From Burkholderiaceae bacterium (lineage in GTDB: Bacteria; Pseudomonadota; Gammaproteobacteria; Burkholderiales; Burkholderiaceae_C): a DNA stretch of 33,816 nucleotides. The position numbers and the translations under genes were made by a program. Shown in pieces: positions 1 to 8,083 of the stretch (positions within the stretch are counted from its first letter, which is position 1; every line of letters begins with the position of its first letter). The notes beneath the pieces are model-generated. The model had not been told where the DNA came from, made no database searches, and saw nothing but the letters and a program-made list of their open reading frames with translations. The stretch is taken from the NCBI GenBank assembly GCA_031253795.1, contig JAIRVR010000068.1:1-33816 (forward strand), written 5' to 3'.

Positions 1-188
1 GTCAGCATGTCGTTGATGGTGTAGTTGCGCACATGGCCCATGTGCAGCTTGCCGCTGGGGTAGGGCAGCATGGAGCAGGCGTAGAACTTGGGCTTGGCCT
101 GGTCTTCGGTCACGCGGTAGGCGTCGCGGGCGGACCAGTGGTCTTGCGCTGCGCGCTCAACGTCGATGTGGTTGTATTTGTCTTGCAT
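1..188 (-). CDS. leuS: Leucyl-tRNA synthetase, N-terminal part (cut by window edge)
   Basis: Cytoplasmic class I aminoacyl-tRNA synthetase that charges tRNA-Leu with leucine. Only the first ~62 codons lie in the window; the gene runs off the left edge. The visible N-terminus begins [18 protein letters not shown] and contains [16 protein letters not shown], which includes the HMGH form of the class I HIGH ATP-binding motif in the context typical of LeuRS. The ATG (complement of 186-188) is the only reasonable start, since the LeuRS N-terminus begins only a few residues before this block. It is divergent from the mechanosensitive channel gene. No reason to doubt the call; what lies downstream cannot be seen. 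Confidence 0.96.
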   Translation of the reverse strand, partial: MQDKYNHIDVERAAQDHWSARDAYRVTEDQAKPKFYACSMLPYPSGKLHMGHVRNYTINDML

Positions 189-517
189 GGTGCTGCGGCC
201 CCCCGGGGGCCGGACAAGGTGGATAGCCGGGATCAACCGGTCATTTTAGGCCCCCTGCCCCGCCGCCCGCCAGGCGGTCCGCAAGCCCGCAGGCCGCAGT
301 GCGCCATAGCCGGCCGGCGAAACCGCGCTTGCCCAGCCTCCACACTGGGAAAAGCCCGGCTGCGTATGCTTGTGCCCCCGTGCGGCGCCAGGCCGCCGGG
401 GCCCCTCCATCGCCAGCCCGGGCTTGCGCAGGGGTCCGTACAGACAGGCCCCTTGCGGTCCTCGGGCATGCTGGCGCCGTCCTTCCGCGCTCAGCCCCCT
501 GCTCCCAGGAGTTGTCT
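189..517. other. Divergent intergenic region leuS / mechanosensitive channel gene
   Basis: About 330 bases without a gene, very GC-rich. It must hold the promoters of both divergent genes, but I see no convincing -35/-10 pair. A GC-only palindrome at about 197-211 (GGCCCCC/GGGGGCC) would form a hairpin in the leuS leader. An open frame crosses this region in phase with the channel gene, but its translation has no membrane-protein character before about position 518, so I treat it as non-coding. Confidence 0.5.
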
Positions 518-1759
518 TTGCTGAACTGGTCTTTGCCTTCCGATTGGGACCCCGTCATGCAGGCGCTGGTCGCTCTGTGCGCGCTGGTGCTGCTGGCCCG
601 CTCCGCGGGTTTCGTCGTGCAGTGGCTGCTGCTGCGCATCCTGCCCCGCATGCGCCGCTCGCTGGACATGGAGTGGGCCCAGATCCTGCTGCACGACAGC
701 GTGCTGCGGCGGCTGGCCAAGGCCGTGCCCTCCCTGGTCATGCAGTCGGGCATACAGGCCGTGCCCCATCTGCAGCCGCAATGGGCCACCCTGCTCCTGA
801 ACCTGGCCATCGCCTGCACCATCTACCACCTGGCCCGTGTCATCAGCGCCCTGCTCAACGCCATGAACGAGGCCCATGAGCTGAAGGAAGAGCGCAAGGC
901 CACCCAGACCCACTCCATCAAGAGCTATGTGCAGCTGGGCAAGCTGCTGGTCTTCCTGCTGGCCATCGTACTCATCGTGGCCACCCTGGTGGACCGCTCC
1001 CCCCTGCTGCTGCTGTCGGGCCTGGGAGCAGCCTCGGCCGTGCTGATGCTGATCTTCAAGGACACCATCATGTCCTTCGTCGCCGGCGTGCAGCTCGGCT
1101 CCAACGACATGCTGCGCGTGGGCGACTGGATAGAAATGCCCCAGGTGGGAGCCGATGGATTCGTCATCGACATCGCCCTGCATACCGTCAAGGTCCAGAA
1201 CTGGGACAAGACCATCACCACCATTCCCACCTGGCGGCTGATGAGCGACAGCTACAAGAACTGGCGCGGCATGTTCGAGTCGGGCGGCCGCCGGATACGC
1301 CGGTCGCTGCACATCGACGCCCACACCATCCGCCTGCTGACGCCCGAGCAGCACGGCAAGCTATCGTCCATCGACCTTCTCAAGGGCTATCTGACACAGG
1401 ATGGCGGCCTGCGCGCACCCGAAGCCCCCGCGGGTGCCGAGGTGCAGGCTGGCCAGGTCAGCAATCTCGCGGCCTTCAAGGCCTACGCCTATGCCTACCT
1501 GGTGCGCCACCCCCACATCCACAAGACACCGAACATGTTCCTGCTGGTGCGCACCATGGAGCCCTCGCCCATGGGCGTGCCGCTGGAGCTGTTCTGCTAC
1601 ACCAGCACCACGGTGTGGGTGGAATACGAAGCCATACAGGGCGCCATCTTCGACCACTTGATCGGCATGCTGCCACGCTTCGGATTGAGCCTGTACCAGC
1701 GCTCGTCGGACCATGTGCCGCACCGGCAGGCCCGGTTCGGGGAAGCGGGAGAAGACTGA
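518..1759 (+). CDS. Mechanosensitive channel, YbdG/MscM type of the MscS superfamily
   Basis: Inner-membrane channel that opens under membrane tension and protects against osmotic downshock. The protein aligns by eye with E. coli YbdG along its length: hydrophobic N-terminal helices, the pore-helix and beta-domain segment with SGLGAASAVLMLIFKD, then GDWIEMPQVGADGFVIDI, TVKVQNWDKTITTIPTW and GGRRIRRSLHIDA, and the C-terminal LEYES-like block VWVEYEAIQGAIFDHL. With a TTG start at 518 the product is 413 residues, close to the ~415 of YbdG; this start is preceded by AGGAG at 507-511 with a 6-nt spacer. An in-frame ATG at 557 is the alternative and would remove 13 residues. Divergent from leuS and convergent with exbD. 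Confidence 0.92.
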   Translation: MLNWSLPSDWDPVMQALVALCALVLLARSAGFVVQWLLLRILPRMRRSLDMEWAQILLHDSVLRRLAKAVPSLVMQSGIQAVPHLQPQWATLLLNLAIACTIYHLARVISALLNAMNEAHELKEERKATQTHSIKSYVQLGKLLVFLLAIVLIVATLVDRSPLLLLSGLGAASAVLMLIFKDTIMSFVAGVQLGSNDMLRVGDWIEMPQVGADGFVIDIALHTVKVQNWDKTITTIPTWRLMSDSYKNWRGMFESGGRRIRRSLHIDAHTIRLLTPEQHGKLSSIDLLKGYLTQDGGLRAPEAPAGAEVQAGQVSNLAAFKAYAYAYLVRHPHIHKTPNMFLLVRTMEPSPMGVPLELFCYTSTTVWVEYEAIQGAIFDHLIGMLPRFGLSLYQRSSDHVPHRQARFGEAGED

Positions 1760-1786
1760 GGGCCCAGGCCTGCAGCCTTCCTCGGC

Positions 1787-2287
1787 TCAGGGCCTGGCGC
1801 CGGAAGGACCGAGAACGGGGCTGCCCAGGCCGCCGGCCTCCCGGGAGGGTGGCACGGACGCAGGGGCCGGCTCGGCCACGAAGCCTATGCGCGTCAGCCC
1901 TGCGGCATGGGCCCAGCCCATGAGCTCGGCCACGCGGCCGTAGGGCACGGCCTGGTCGGCGCGCAGCTGCAGCTCGGCCTGGGGATTGCGCAGGCCCAGC
2001 TCGGCCAGGCGCTGGCGCAGGTCCTCGGCAGAGGTCATCTGGCCCTGGACCCAGAGCGCGCCGTTGGCATCGACCTCCAGCAGCAGGGCATCGCCGGCAT
2101 CGGCGGCCGCGATGGGCTGGGTGCCCTGGGCCTGGGGCAGCTGTACGCGCAGCGAGGAAGCGAGCATGGGCGCCGCGAGAATGAAGATGACCACCAGCAC
2201 CAGCATCACGTCCACCAGCGGCGTGACATTGATGGCATGCAGGGGCTGGCCCTGGGCCTCCTTGCTGGAAAGCCGTCCGAACGCCAT
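1787..2287 (-). CDS. exbD: ExbD/TolR-family biopolymer transport protein
   Basis: Small inner-membrane protein that works with an ExbB/TolQ proton channel to energise an outer-membrane process. The 166-residue product has a short cytoplasmic N-terminus, one membrane segment (about residues 22-44) and a periplasmic domain. The motif NVTPLVDVMLVLVVIFIL contains the conserved membrane Asp (Asp26) needed for proton use in this family. Start chosen at MAFGRLSS because the upstream in-frame extension overlaps the exbB end and looks non-coding. It lies 22 nt after exbB in the same direction. No tonB or receptor gene is next to it, so an ExbD versus TolR role cannot be settled; tol-pal genes are absent too. 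Confidence 0.9.
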   Translation of the reverse strand: MAFGRLSSKEAQGQPLHAINVTPLVDVMLVLVVIFILAAPMLASSLRVQLPQAQGTQPIAAADAGDALLLEVDANGALWVQGQMTSAEDLRQRLAELGLRNPQAELQLRADQAVPYGRVAELMGWAHAAGLTRIGFVAEPAPASVPPSREAGGLGSPVLGPSGARP

Positions 2288-2309
2288 GTGCGCCTTGCCG
2301 GCCGCCCTC

Positions 2310-3029
2310 TCAGGGCGCCTCCATGGGACCGGCCGGAGGCAGGGCCATGCCGTCGTCCACGTCCCGCTCCGGCTCGGTGCCGAACATGGCCTGCAGATCG
2401 TGGGCAAAGCCCTCGAGCAGGGCTTCGAGCTGGGCCGCTGCGCGGCCCATGAGGTTGTAGGCCAGCACGGCCGGCAAGGCCACGGCCAGGCCGGCGGCCG
2501 TCATCACCAGAGCCTCGCCCACGGGGCCGGCCAGTTGCTCTATGCCGATCTGGCCGCTGCCGGCCAGGGTGGCCAGCGCATGGTGTATGCCCCAGACCGT
2601 GCCCAGCAGACCCACGAAGGGCGCCGTGGCGCCCACGGTGGCCAGCAGGGTCTGGCCCCACTGCAGCTGCTGGCTGGCGACCTGCAGGGCCTGGCGCAGG
2701 CCGCGCGTCAGGCGCACGGAGCGCGCAGCGCGGCCCGCCAGCGCGGCGGCCTCGGCCGGCGAGGACAGGGCCTGGCCCACGGCATCGGCCATGGGCGCCA
2801 CCAGCTGGCGCCGGTCGATGGCTCCGGCGCGCGCGCAGCCTTCGGCCAGGTCGCGGGCCTGCCAGAAGGCCGCCATGGCCCGCGTGGCCTGGCGGCGGCC
2901 GCTGGCCATGAACCACAGCTTCCAGACGATGACCACCCAGCTGGCCACGGACAGCGCCAGCAGCAGCACGGCCGTGCCGCGCGCCACCGCGTCGCCTTGC
3001 TGCCACCAGAGCCAGAGTGCGCCGTTCAT
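2310..3029 (-). CDS. exbB: MotA/TolQ/ExbB-family proton channel protein
   Basis: Inner-membrane proton-channel subunit partnering the ExbD-like protein encoded just downstream. The 239 residues show three hydrophobic segments: about 15-42 (VLLLALSVASWVVIVWKLW), about 125-150 (TLLATVGATAPFVGLLGTVWG), and about 170-195 (VMTAAGLAVALPAVLAYNL). The second and third contain the family signature pattern (GATAPFVGLLGTVWGI and TAAGLAVALPAVLAYN). A C-terminal acidic tail follows. The start ATG (complement of 3027-3029) lies 13 nt after the dapB stop, so dapB-exbB-exbD is probably one transcript. Family assignment is firm; the process it energises is unknown. Confidence 0.92.
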   Translation of the reverse strand: MNGALWLWWQQGDAVARGTAVLLLALSVASWVVIVWKLWFMASGRRQATRAMAAFWQARDLAEGCARAGAIDRRQLVAPMADAVGQALSSPAEAAALAGRAARSVRLTRGLRQALQVASQQLQWGQTLLATVGATAPFVGLLGTVWGIHHALATLAGSGQIGIEQLAGPVGEALVMTAAGLAVALPAVLAYNLMGRAAAQLEALLEGFAHDLQAMFGTEPERDVDDGMALPPAGPMEAP

Positions 3030-3042
3030 GGCCGGGAGCGGG

Positions 3043-3882
3043 TCAGCGCAGGTTCAGCACGTCGTACATGTCGTACTGGCCGCTGGCCTTGCCGGCCAGA
3101 AAGCGCACGGCACGCAGACTGCCCTCGGCATAGCCGGCACGGCTGCTGGACTTGTGGGAAATCTCGATGCGCTCGCCCGTGCCCGCGAAGATGACGGTGT
3201 GGTCGCCGATGATGTCGCCGCCGCGCACGGTGGCAAAACCGATGGTGTTGTCGGCCCGCGCACCCGTGTGGCCAAAGCGCTCGTAGACGGCGCGGTCGGC
3301 CAGCTCGGTGCCCTGGGCTTCGGCGATGACCTCGCCCATCTTCAGTGCCGTGCCCGAAGGGGCATCCACCTTGTGGCGGTGGTGGGCTTCGACGATTTCG
3401 ATGTCATAGCCGCTGGACAGGGCCTTGGCCGCCATTTCCAGCAGCTTGAAGGTGACGTTCACACCCACGCTCATGTTGGGCGAGAGCATGACGGCCGTGC
3501 GCTGCGCGTACTCGGCGATGCGCGCCTTTTCCTCTTCGCTGAAGCCCGTGGTGCCGATGACCAGCTTGACGCCCAGTTCGGCACAGACGGCCAGGTGGGC
3601 CAGCGTGCCTTCGGGGCGCGTGAAGTCGATGAGGCAGTCGGCCTTGGACAGCGCAGAGCGCACATCGCTTTCGATGACGATGCCGCTGGGCTGGCCCAGA
3701 AAGGCCGAGGGGTCCATGCCCAGGGCCGGACTGTCCGGACGGTCCAGCGCGGCGGCCAGCACCAGATCCTGGCTTTGCAGGATGGACTCGATCAGCATGC
3801 GGCCCATGCGGCCGGAGGCGCCGGCCACGGCCACGCGCAGGCGCTGGGAGTTGCTGGGAGAAGTGGCGGGGTGAGCGGTCAT
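3043..3882 (-). CDS. dapB: 4-hydroxy-tetrahydrodipicolinate reductase
   Basis: Cytoplasmic NAD(P)H-dependent reductase of the lysine/meso-diaminopimelate pathway, converting hydroxy-tetrahydrodipicolinate to tetrahydrodipicolinate. The 279-residue protein has the N-terminal nucleotide-binding loop [11 protein letters not shown] (about residues 18-29), the GTTGF block (110-114), and the catalytic signature [16 protein letters not shown] (165-180), in which His167 and Lys171 match the E. coli His159/Lys163 pair. Start set at MTAHPATS because the dinucleotide fold begins soon after; an in-frame GTG at 3924 would add 14 unconvincing residues. No strong ribosome binding site is seen for either. 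First gene of a probable dapB-exbB-exbD operon, separated from bamE by a terminator. Confidence 0.96.
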   Translation of the reverse strand: MTAHPATSPSNSQRLRVAVAGASGRMGRMLIESILQSQDLVLAAALDRPDSPALGMDPSAFLGQPSGIVIESDVRSALSKADCLIDFTRPEGTLAHLAVCAELGVKLVIGTTGFSEEEKARIAEYAQRTAVMLSPNMSVGVNVTFKLLEMAAKALSSGYDIEIVEAHHRHKVDAPSGTALKMGEVIAEAQGTELADRAVYERFGHTGARADNTIGFATVRGGDIIGDHTVIFAGTGERIEISHKSSSRAGYAEGSLRAVRFLAGKASGQYDMYDVLNLR

Positions 3883-3966
3883 GGGAAGGCAGGTATTCGG
3901 AAACAGAGAGCAATCCTGCCGCACGCCGGGACTTCATGCCCGCGGCACCGCGGCAGCCGCAACTCG

Positions 3967-3988
3967 AAAAAACGCCGGCGGGCCGGCG
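3967..3988 (-). terminator. Intrinsic terminator after bamE
   Basis: On the minus strand a perfect 6-bp GC stem (CGCCGG / CCGGCG) with a CCCG loop is followed at once by six T residues. It begins within 10 nt after the bamE stop, so it ends the bamE transcript and implies a separate promoter for dapB. Confidence 0.8.
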
Positions 3989-3994
3989 CGGGAC

Positions 3995-4558
3995 TCATCG
4001 GGCGCCGGACTCGAGCGGCGGGTAGCTGGCGGCGGCCGGCGGCAACTCCGCAGCGGTATCGGGTGCCTGCACGGGCTTGGCGGCCGGGAACTTGGCCAGC
4101 TGTTCCTCGCTGGCCTCCAGCGGCGGCACCTTGCCCAGCTTCTTCTTGGTGCCCAGGCTGGCCACGAACTCGGCCTCGGTAGGCATCTCGTCGCCTTCCG
4201 AGCGTGCGAACAGGTCGCCATCGAAGAACACGGTCAGCTTGCGCACCTGGGATTCGACACCCGGGCGCTTGATGGTGAACACATATTCCCATCGATCGGA
4301 ATGGAACACGCTGGTCACCAGGGGGGTGCCCAGGATATCGCGCACCTGCTGGCGGCTCATTCCCGGCTGCAGGGCCTCGACCTGCTCGCGCGAGACGAAA
4401 TTGCCTTGAACCACCTCCACCTTGTAGGGGGTGACGACATTGGCAACGCGGTGTGCAGCGCCATCGATGCTGCTGCAGCCTGCCAGCACCACCCCGGCCA
4501 ACAATGTCAGGGCCACGCCAGCGCGGCAACGGGCTTGAATATGCATTGGTATTCGCAT
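3995..4558 (-). CDS. bamE: Outer-membrane assembly lipoprotein BamE (OmlA/SmpA family)
   Basis: Lipoprotein accessory subunit of the BAM complex, which inserts beta-barrel proteins in the outer membrane. The N-terminus is a lipoprotein signal peptide ending in VVLAGC, so the Cys would be lipidated. The mature part contains the SmpA/OmlA fold segments: YKVEVVQGNFVSREQVEALQ, then GMSRQQVRDILGTPLVTSVF, and DRWEYVFTIK, followed by a Pro/Ala-rich C-terminal tail longer than in E. coli BamE. Two in-frame starts, at 4558 and 4546, are equally plausible; both leave the signal peptide intact. It is divergent from fur, a common bamE/fur arrangement in proteobacteria. Terminated by the hairpin just downstream. 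Confidence 0.93.
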   Translation of the reverse strand: MRIPMHIQARCRAGVALTLLAGVVLAGCSSIDGAAHRVANVVTPYKVEVVQGNFVSREQVEALQPGMSRQQVRDILGTPLVTSVFHSDRWEYVFTIKRPGVESQVRKLTVFFDGDLFARSEGDEMPTEAEFVASLGTKKKLGKVPPLEASEEQLAKFPAAKPVQAPDTAAELPPAAASYPPLESGAR

Positions 4559-4700
4559 AGGGATATGATCTCAGTCATTGTAGCGGCTGGTCCCTCAGGC
4601 ATGCGATCAGCCAGACGCCCCTGGCACCAGGGCCATTGTTCGCCGTCCCGAGCCCGCCGTGCTGGCAGGCAAGCGGGCAGTCTCCGCCAAAGACAACGCC

Positions 4701-5126
4701 ATGAAGAACATCGACGAACTCAAGAGTACCGGCCTCAAGGCCACGCTTCCCCGCCTGAAGATCCTCGAGATCTTCCAGAAGGGCTCGCAACGCCACATGA
4801 CGGCCGAGGACGTGTTCCGCGTGCTGCTCGACGAGCGTTCCGACATCGGCCTGGCCACGGTGTACCGCGTGCTCACGCAGTTCGAGCAGGCCGGCATCCT
4901 GATCCGCAGCAACTTCGAGAGCGGCAAGGCCGTCTACGAGCTCAACGAGGGCCAGCACCACGACCACTTCGTCTGCACCAGCTGCGGCAAGGTCGAGGAG
5001 TTCTACGACCCCGAGATCGAAAAGCGCCAGGGTCTGATCGCCAAGTCCAAGGGCTGGGTCATACAGGACCACTCGATGGCCTTGTACGGCCAGTGCGCCG
5101 ACTGCGCCAGCCGGGCCCACAAATAA
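4701..5126 (+). CDS. fur: Ferric uptake regulator Fur
   Basis: Iron-responsive DNA-binding repressor. The 141-residue product shows the winged-helix domain (about 1-82, with [13 protein letters not shown] and [18 protein letters not shown]) and the C-terminal metal-binding/dimer domain with HHDHF (86-90), CTSC (Cys92, Cys95) and CADC (Cys132, Cys135). Start chosen at MKNIDELK since the upstream in-frame segment lacks homology to Fur. The ribosome binding site is weak. The bamE-fur gap contains TATGAT at 4563-4568, a possible -10 box for fur, but I see no good -35 and no Fur box there. A strong terminator follows. The Fur box upstream of the DUF2061 gene in this window is a likely target. Confidence 0.97.
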   Translation: MKNIDELKSTGLKATLPRLKILEIFQKGSQRHMTAEDVFRVLLDERSDIGLATVYRVLTQFEQAGILIRSNFESGKAVYELNEGQHHDHFVCTSCGKVEEFYDPEIEKRQGLIAKSKGWVIQDHSMALYGQCADCASRAHK

Positions 5127-5152
5127 GGTCGGCCGGCGGCCAAGCATCACGG

Positions 5153-5182
5153 AGCGGAGTGTTTCACACTCCGCTTTTTTTT
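5153..5182 (+). terminator. Intrinsic terminator of fur
   Basis: A perfect 10-bp inverted repeat (AGCGGAGTGT / ACACTCCGCT) with a 3-nt loop TTC is followed by a run of seven T residues. It sits 26 nt after the fur stop codon. Confidence 0.93.
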
Positions 5183-5271
5183 GCCTTTTGCTACAGCGCT
5201 TTACACGGCGAGGCAGGCAAACGGAGCCCCGCGGGCGTCCAATGGGCCTGTTCCATCGCCAGAACAAGACC

Positions 5272-6837
5272 ATGCGACGCCTTTTGCCGACTGCCCTCGC
5301 CCTCGCCTTCCTGGCCACGGCCTGCGCGCCCACGCCACCCCGGCCGGGCGCACCGGCCACACTCCAGGCCCTGCCGGACACCCCGTTGACGGCCCCGCAG
5401 CGCCAGCAATGGCTGGATCGCGTTACCTGGGGCGCCAACGACGGCACCGATGCCGAACTGCAGCGCCTGGGCCTGAAGGACTGGCTGGCGCGCCAGTTGC
5501 GGCCCCAGTCCCTTCCCGCGCTGCCGGCCCAGGCCCAGCAGCTGGTGGACGCACTGGACATCAGCCACACGCCCATGGACACCCTGGTCCGCGACCTCGA
5601 AGCCCAGCGCAAGGCCTCCCAGGATGCCGCAACGCCCGAGCAAAGGATCGAGCTGCGCCAGGCCTACCAGCGCCGGCTGAACCAGCTGGGCACCGAGGCC
5701 CAGAAGCGCTTCGTGGTGCGCGCCCTGTACTCGCCGGCCCAGTTGCAGGAGCAGATGACCTGGTTCTGGATGAACCATTTCAGCGTCAGCCTGCGCAAGG
5801 CCGACATCCGGGCGTGGGTGGGCGACTACGAGGAACAGGCCATACGACCCCATGCCCTGGGGCGATTCCGCGACCTGCTGCAGGCCTCGCTGCGCCATCC
5901 GGCCATGCTGCGCTACCTGGACAATGCCAGCAATGCCGCGGGCCGCATCAACGAGAACTACGCGCGCGAGCTGCTGGAACTGCACACCATGGGCGTGGGC
6001 AGCGGCTACACCCAGGCCGATGTGCAGGAGATGGCCCGTGTCCTCACGGGCGTGGGCATCAGCCTGCAGCCCGCCGATGCGCCGCCACCGCGCCTGCGCC
6101 CCGAGCGCCGCGCCGACTATGTGCGCGCCGGATTTTTCGAGTTCAACCCCAACCGCCACGACTACGGGCCCAAGAGCTTTCTGGGCCAGCCCCTGCATGC
6201 CCGGGGCCTGGCCGAGGTGGATGAGGCACTGGACCGTATCGTGGCTTCGCCCGCCACGGCGCGCTTCATTGCGCGCAAGCTGGCTGTGTTCTTCATCGCC
6301 GACGAGCCACCGCCCGCCCTGGTCGAGCGCACGGCCCAGGCCTTTGCGCGCAGCCATGGCGACATCGCGGCCACCGTGTCGGCCCTGCTGACGGCGCCTG
6401 AAGCCGCCGATTTCGGCCGCAAGTTCCGCGACCCGATGCACTATGTGCTCGCCGCCACGCGGCTGTCGGTGGACCAGCGCGTGGCCGCCGACGTGACGCC
6501 GGTCCTGGGCTGGATCAACCGCCTGGGCCAGAACCTGTATGCCCACGAAACACCGGACGGCTACCCGCAGACGCAGTCGGACTGGGCCGGATCGGGCCAG
6601 ATGGCCGCGCGCTTCGAAGTCGCGCGCCAGATCGCAACGCGCAGCGCCGTGCTGTTCCGGGTCGACCCCAAGGCCCCGCTGGAGCAGCCGCCCTATGCCC
6701 GGCTGTCCGAGCTGGCCAGCGTGCGCGCGCGGCTGCCGCAGTGGAGCGCGGCCACCCAGGCCGCCCTGGCCCAGGCGCGCCAGCCCGCCGACTGGAATAC
6801 CTACTTCCTGTCGGCCCCCGAGATGATGTTCCGCTGA
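5272..6837 (+). CDS. DUF1800 family secreted lipoprotein
   Basis: Member of the DUF1800 family, whose biochemical role is not established. The 521-residue product starts with a lipoprotein signal peptide (MRRLLPTALALAFLATAC, probable lipidated Cys18). The body has the family features: an N-terminal helical block with RVTWGANDGTDAEL and LKDWLARQL, then QMTWFWMNHFSV, NENYARELLELHTMGVG, YTQADVQEMARVLTG, and a C-terminal block with WAGSGQMAARFEVA. The start at 5272 is chosen because it places the signal peptide at the N-terminus; an in-frame ATG at 5242 is possible. Only 17 nt separate it from the DUF1501 gene, so both are in one operon, the usual pairing of these families. The fur terminator lies upstream. 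Confidence 0.9.
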   Translation: MRRLLPTALALAFLATACAPTPPRPGAPATLQALPDTPLTAPQRQQWLDRVTWGANDGTDAELQRLGLKDWLARQLRPQSLPALPAQAQQLVDALDISHTPMDTLVRDLEAQRKASQDAATPEQRIELRQAYQRRLNQLGTEAQKRFVVRALYSPAQLQEQMTWFWMNHFSVSLRKADIRAWVGDYEEQAIRPHALGRFRDLLQASLRHPAMLRYLDNASNAAGRINENYARELLELHTMGVGSGYTQADVQEMARVLTGVGISLQPADAPPPRLRPERRADYVRAGFFEFNPNRHDYGPKSFLGQPLHARGLAEVDEALDRIVASPATARFIARKLAVFFIADEPPPALVERTAQAFARSHGDIAATVSALLTAPEAADFGRKFRDPMHYVLAATRLSVDQRVAADVTPVLGWINRLGQNLYAHETPDGYPQTQSDWAGSGQMAARFEVARQIATRSAVLFRVDPKAPLEQPPYARLSELASVRARLPQWSAATQAALAQARQPADWNTYFLSAPEMMFR

Positions 6838-6854
6838 ACCGCCGGAGAAACGCC

Positions 6855-8075
6855 ATGCAGCGACGCCACTTTCTGTCCCTGGCATCCACCCTGCCCTTCA
6901 CCGGCCATCTGGGCCGGCTGCACGCCGCCGCCCCGCAGGCCGCCACGCCGCGCCTGCTGCTGGTCTTCCTGCGCGGCGCCTATGACTGCAACAGCCTGCT
7001 CGTGCCCACGCACAGCGACTTTTACTATGCGGCACGGCCCAACATCGCCATACCCCGACCCGGCGAGGCCCAGGGCGCGCTGGAGCTGGACGGCCAATGG
7101 GGGCTGCATCCGGCGCTGCAAGCCAGCATCCTGCCGCTGTTCCAGGCCGGCCAGGCCTGCTTCCTGCCTTTTGCAGGCACACATGACCTGTCGCGCAGCC
7201 ACTTCGAGACCCAGGACTCCATCGAACTGGGGCAGGACCTCGAAGGACGGCGCAATCTGCGCTCGGGCTTTCTGAACCGCCTGGCCGCCGTGCTGTCGCA
7301 GGATGGCCAGGCGGGCGCGCGTGTAGCGCCCATGGCCTTCACCAGCCAGTTGCCGCTGATGATGCGCGGCGACCTGCCCACGGCCAACATGGCGCTGGCC
7401 TCGGTGGGCCGCAGCGGCGTGGACGGGCGGCACAGCCAGGTCATTGCCTCCATGTACCAGGGCTCGGCCCTGGGCACGGCCGTCAGCGAGGGCTTTGCCG
7501 TGCGCGACGCCGTGCAGCGCAGCGTGCAGGAGGAGATGGACAGGGCAGGACGCGACGCCATCAGCGCCCGGGGCTTTTCCCTGGTGGCACGGCGCATGGC
7601 GGCCCTGATGCGCGAGCGTTTCGACCTGGGCTTTGTCGATGTCGGCGGCTGGGACACCCATGTCAACCAGGGCGGCGCCACCGGCGCCCTGGCCAACCGG
7701 CTCGACGAGCTGGGCCAGGGCCTGGCCGGCTTTGCCGAGGAAATCGGGCCCGAGGCCTGGCGCCATACCGTGGTGGTGGTGATCAGCGAGTTCGGCCGCA
7801 CTTTCCGAGAAAACGGCAACCGTGGCACGGACCATGGCCATGGCACGACCTATTGGCTGCTGGGTGGCGGCCTGTCATCGCGGGCGGGCGGCCATGTGGT
7901 GGGCGAGCAGATCGAGCTCAGCGAAAAAAACCTGTTCCAGAACCGCGACCACCCCGTGCTCAACGAATACCGCGCCGTCCTGGGCGGCCTGTTCCAGCGC
8001 ATGTACGGACTGGGGCCGGCCCAGATGCAGCGCGTGTTCGCCGGTGTGGCGCCGCGCGAGCTGCGGCTGGTCTGA
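6855..8075 (+). CDS. DUF1501 family protein (alkaline-phosphatase-like fold), probable Tat substrate
   Basis: DUF1501 proteins belong to the alkaline phosphatase/sulfatase-like superfamily; substrates are unknown. The 406-residue product begins MQRRHFLSLAST, a twin-arginine-type export signal (RRHFL). Family motifs seen: LLLVFLRGAYDCNSLLVP near the N-terminus, THDLSRSHFETQDSIE, DVGGWDTHVNQ (Asp/His likely metal ligands), and SEFGRTFRENGNRGTDHGHG near the C-terminus. Start set at 6855 with GGAG at 6844-6847 upstream. Export by Tat would fit folding with metal in the cytoplasm. It ends 8 nt before the convergent sigma factor stop, with no clear terminator between them. Confidence 0.9.
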   Translation: MQRRHFLSLASTLPFTGHLGRLHAAAPQAATPRLLLVFLRGAYDCNSLLVPTHSDFYYAARPNIAIPRPGEAQGALELDGQWGLHPALQASILPLFQAGQACFLPFAGTHDLSRSHFETQDSIELGQDLEGRRNLRSGFLNRLAAVLSQDGQAGARVAPMAFTSQLPLMMRGDLPTANMALASVGRSGVDGRHSQVIASMYQGSALGTAVSEGFAVRDAVQRSVQEEMDRAGRDAISARGFSLVARRMAALMRERFDLGFVDVGGWDTHVNQGGATGALANRLDELGQGLAGFAEEIGPEAWRHTVVVVISEFGRTFRENGNRGTDHGHGTTYWLLGGGLSSRAGGHVVGEQIELSEKNLFQNRDHPVLNEYRAVLGGLFQRMYGLGPAQMQRVFAGVAPRELRLV

Positions 8076-8083
8076 GGCGCCGG

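Noticed and set aside
4559..4700. A Fur box controlling fur or bamE
   Set aside because: I compared the gap with the 19-base consensus and found no stretch with a good match; only a possible -10 box.
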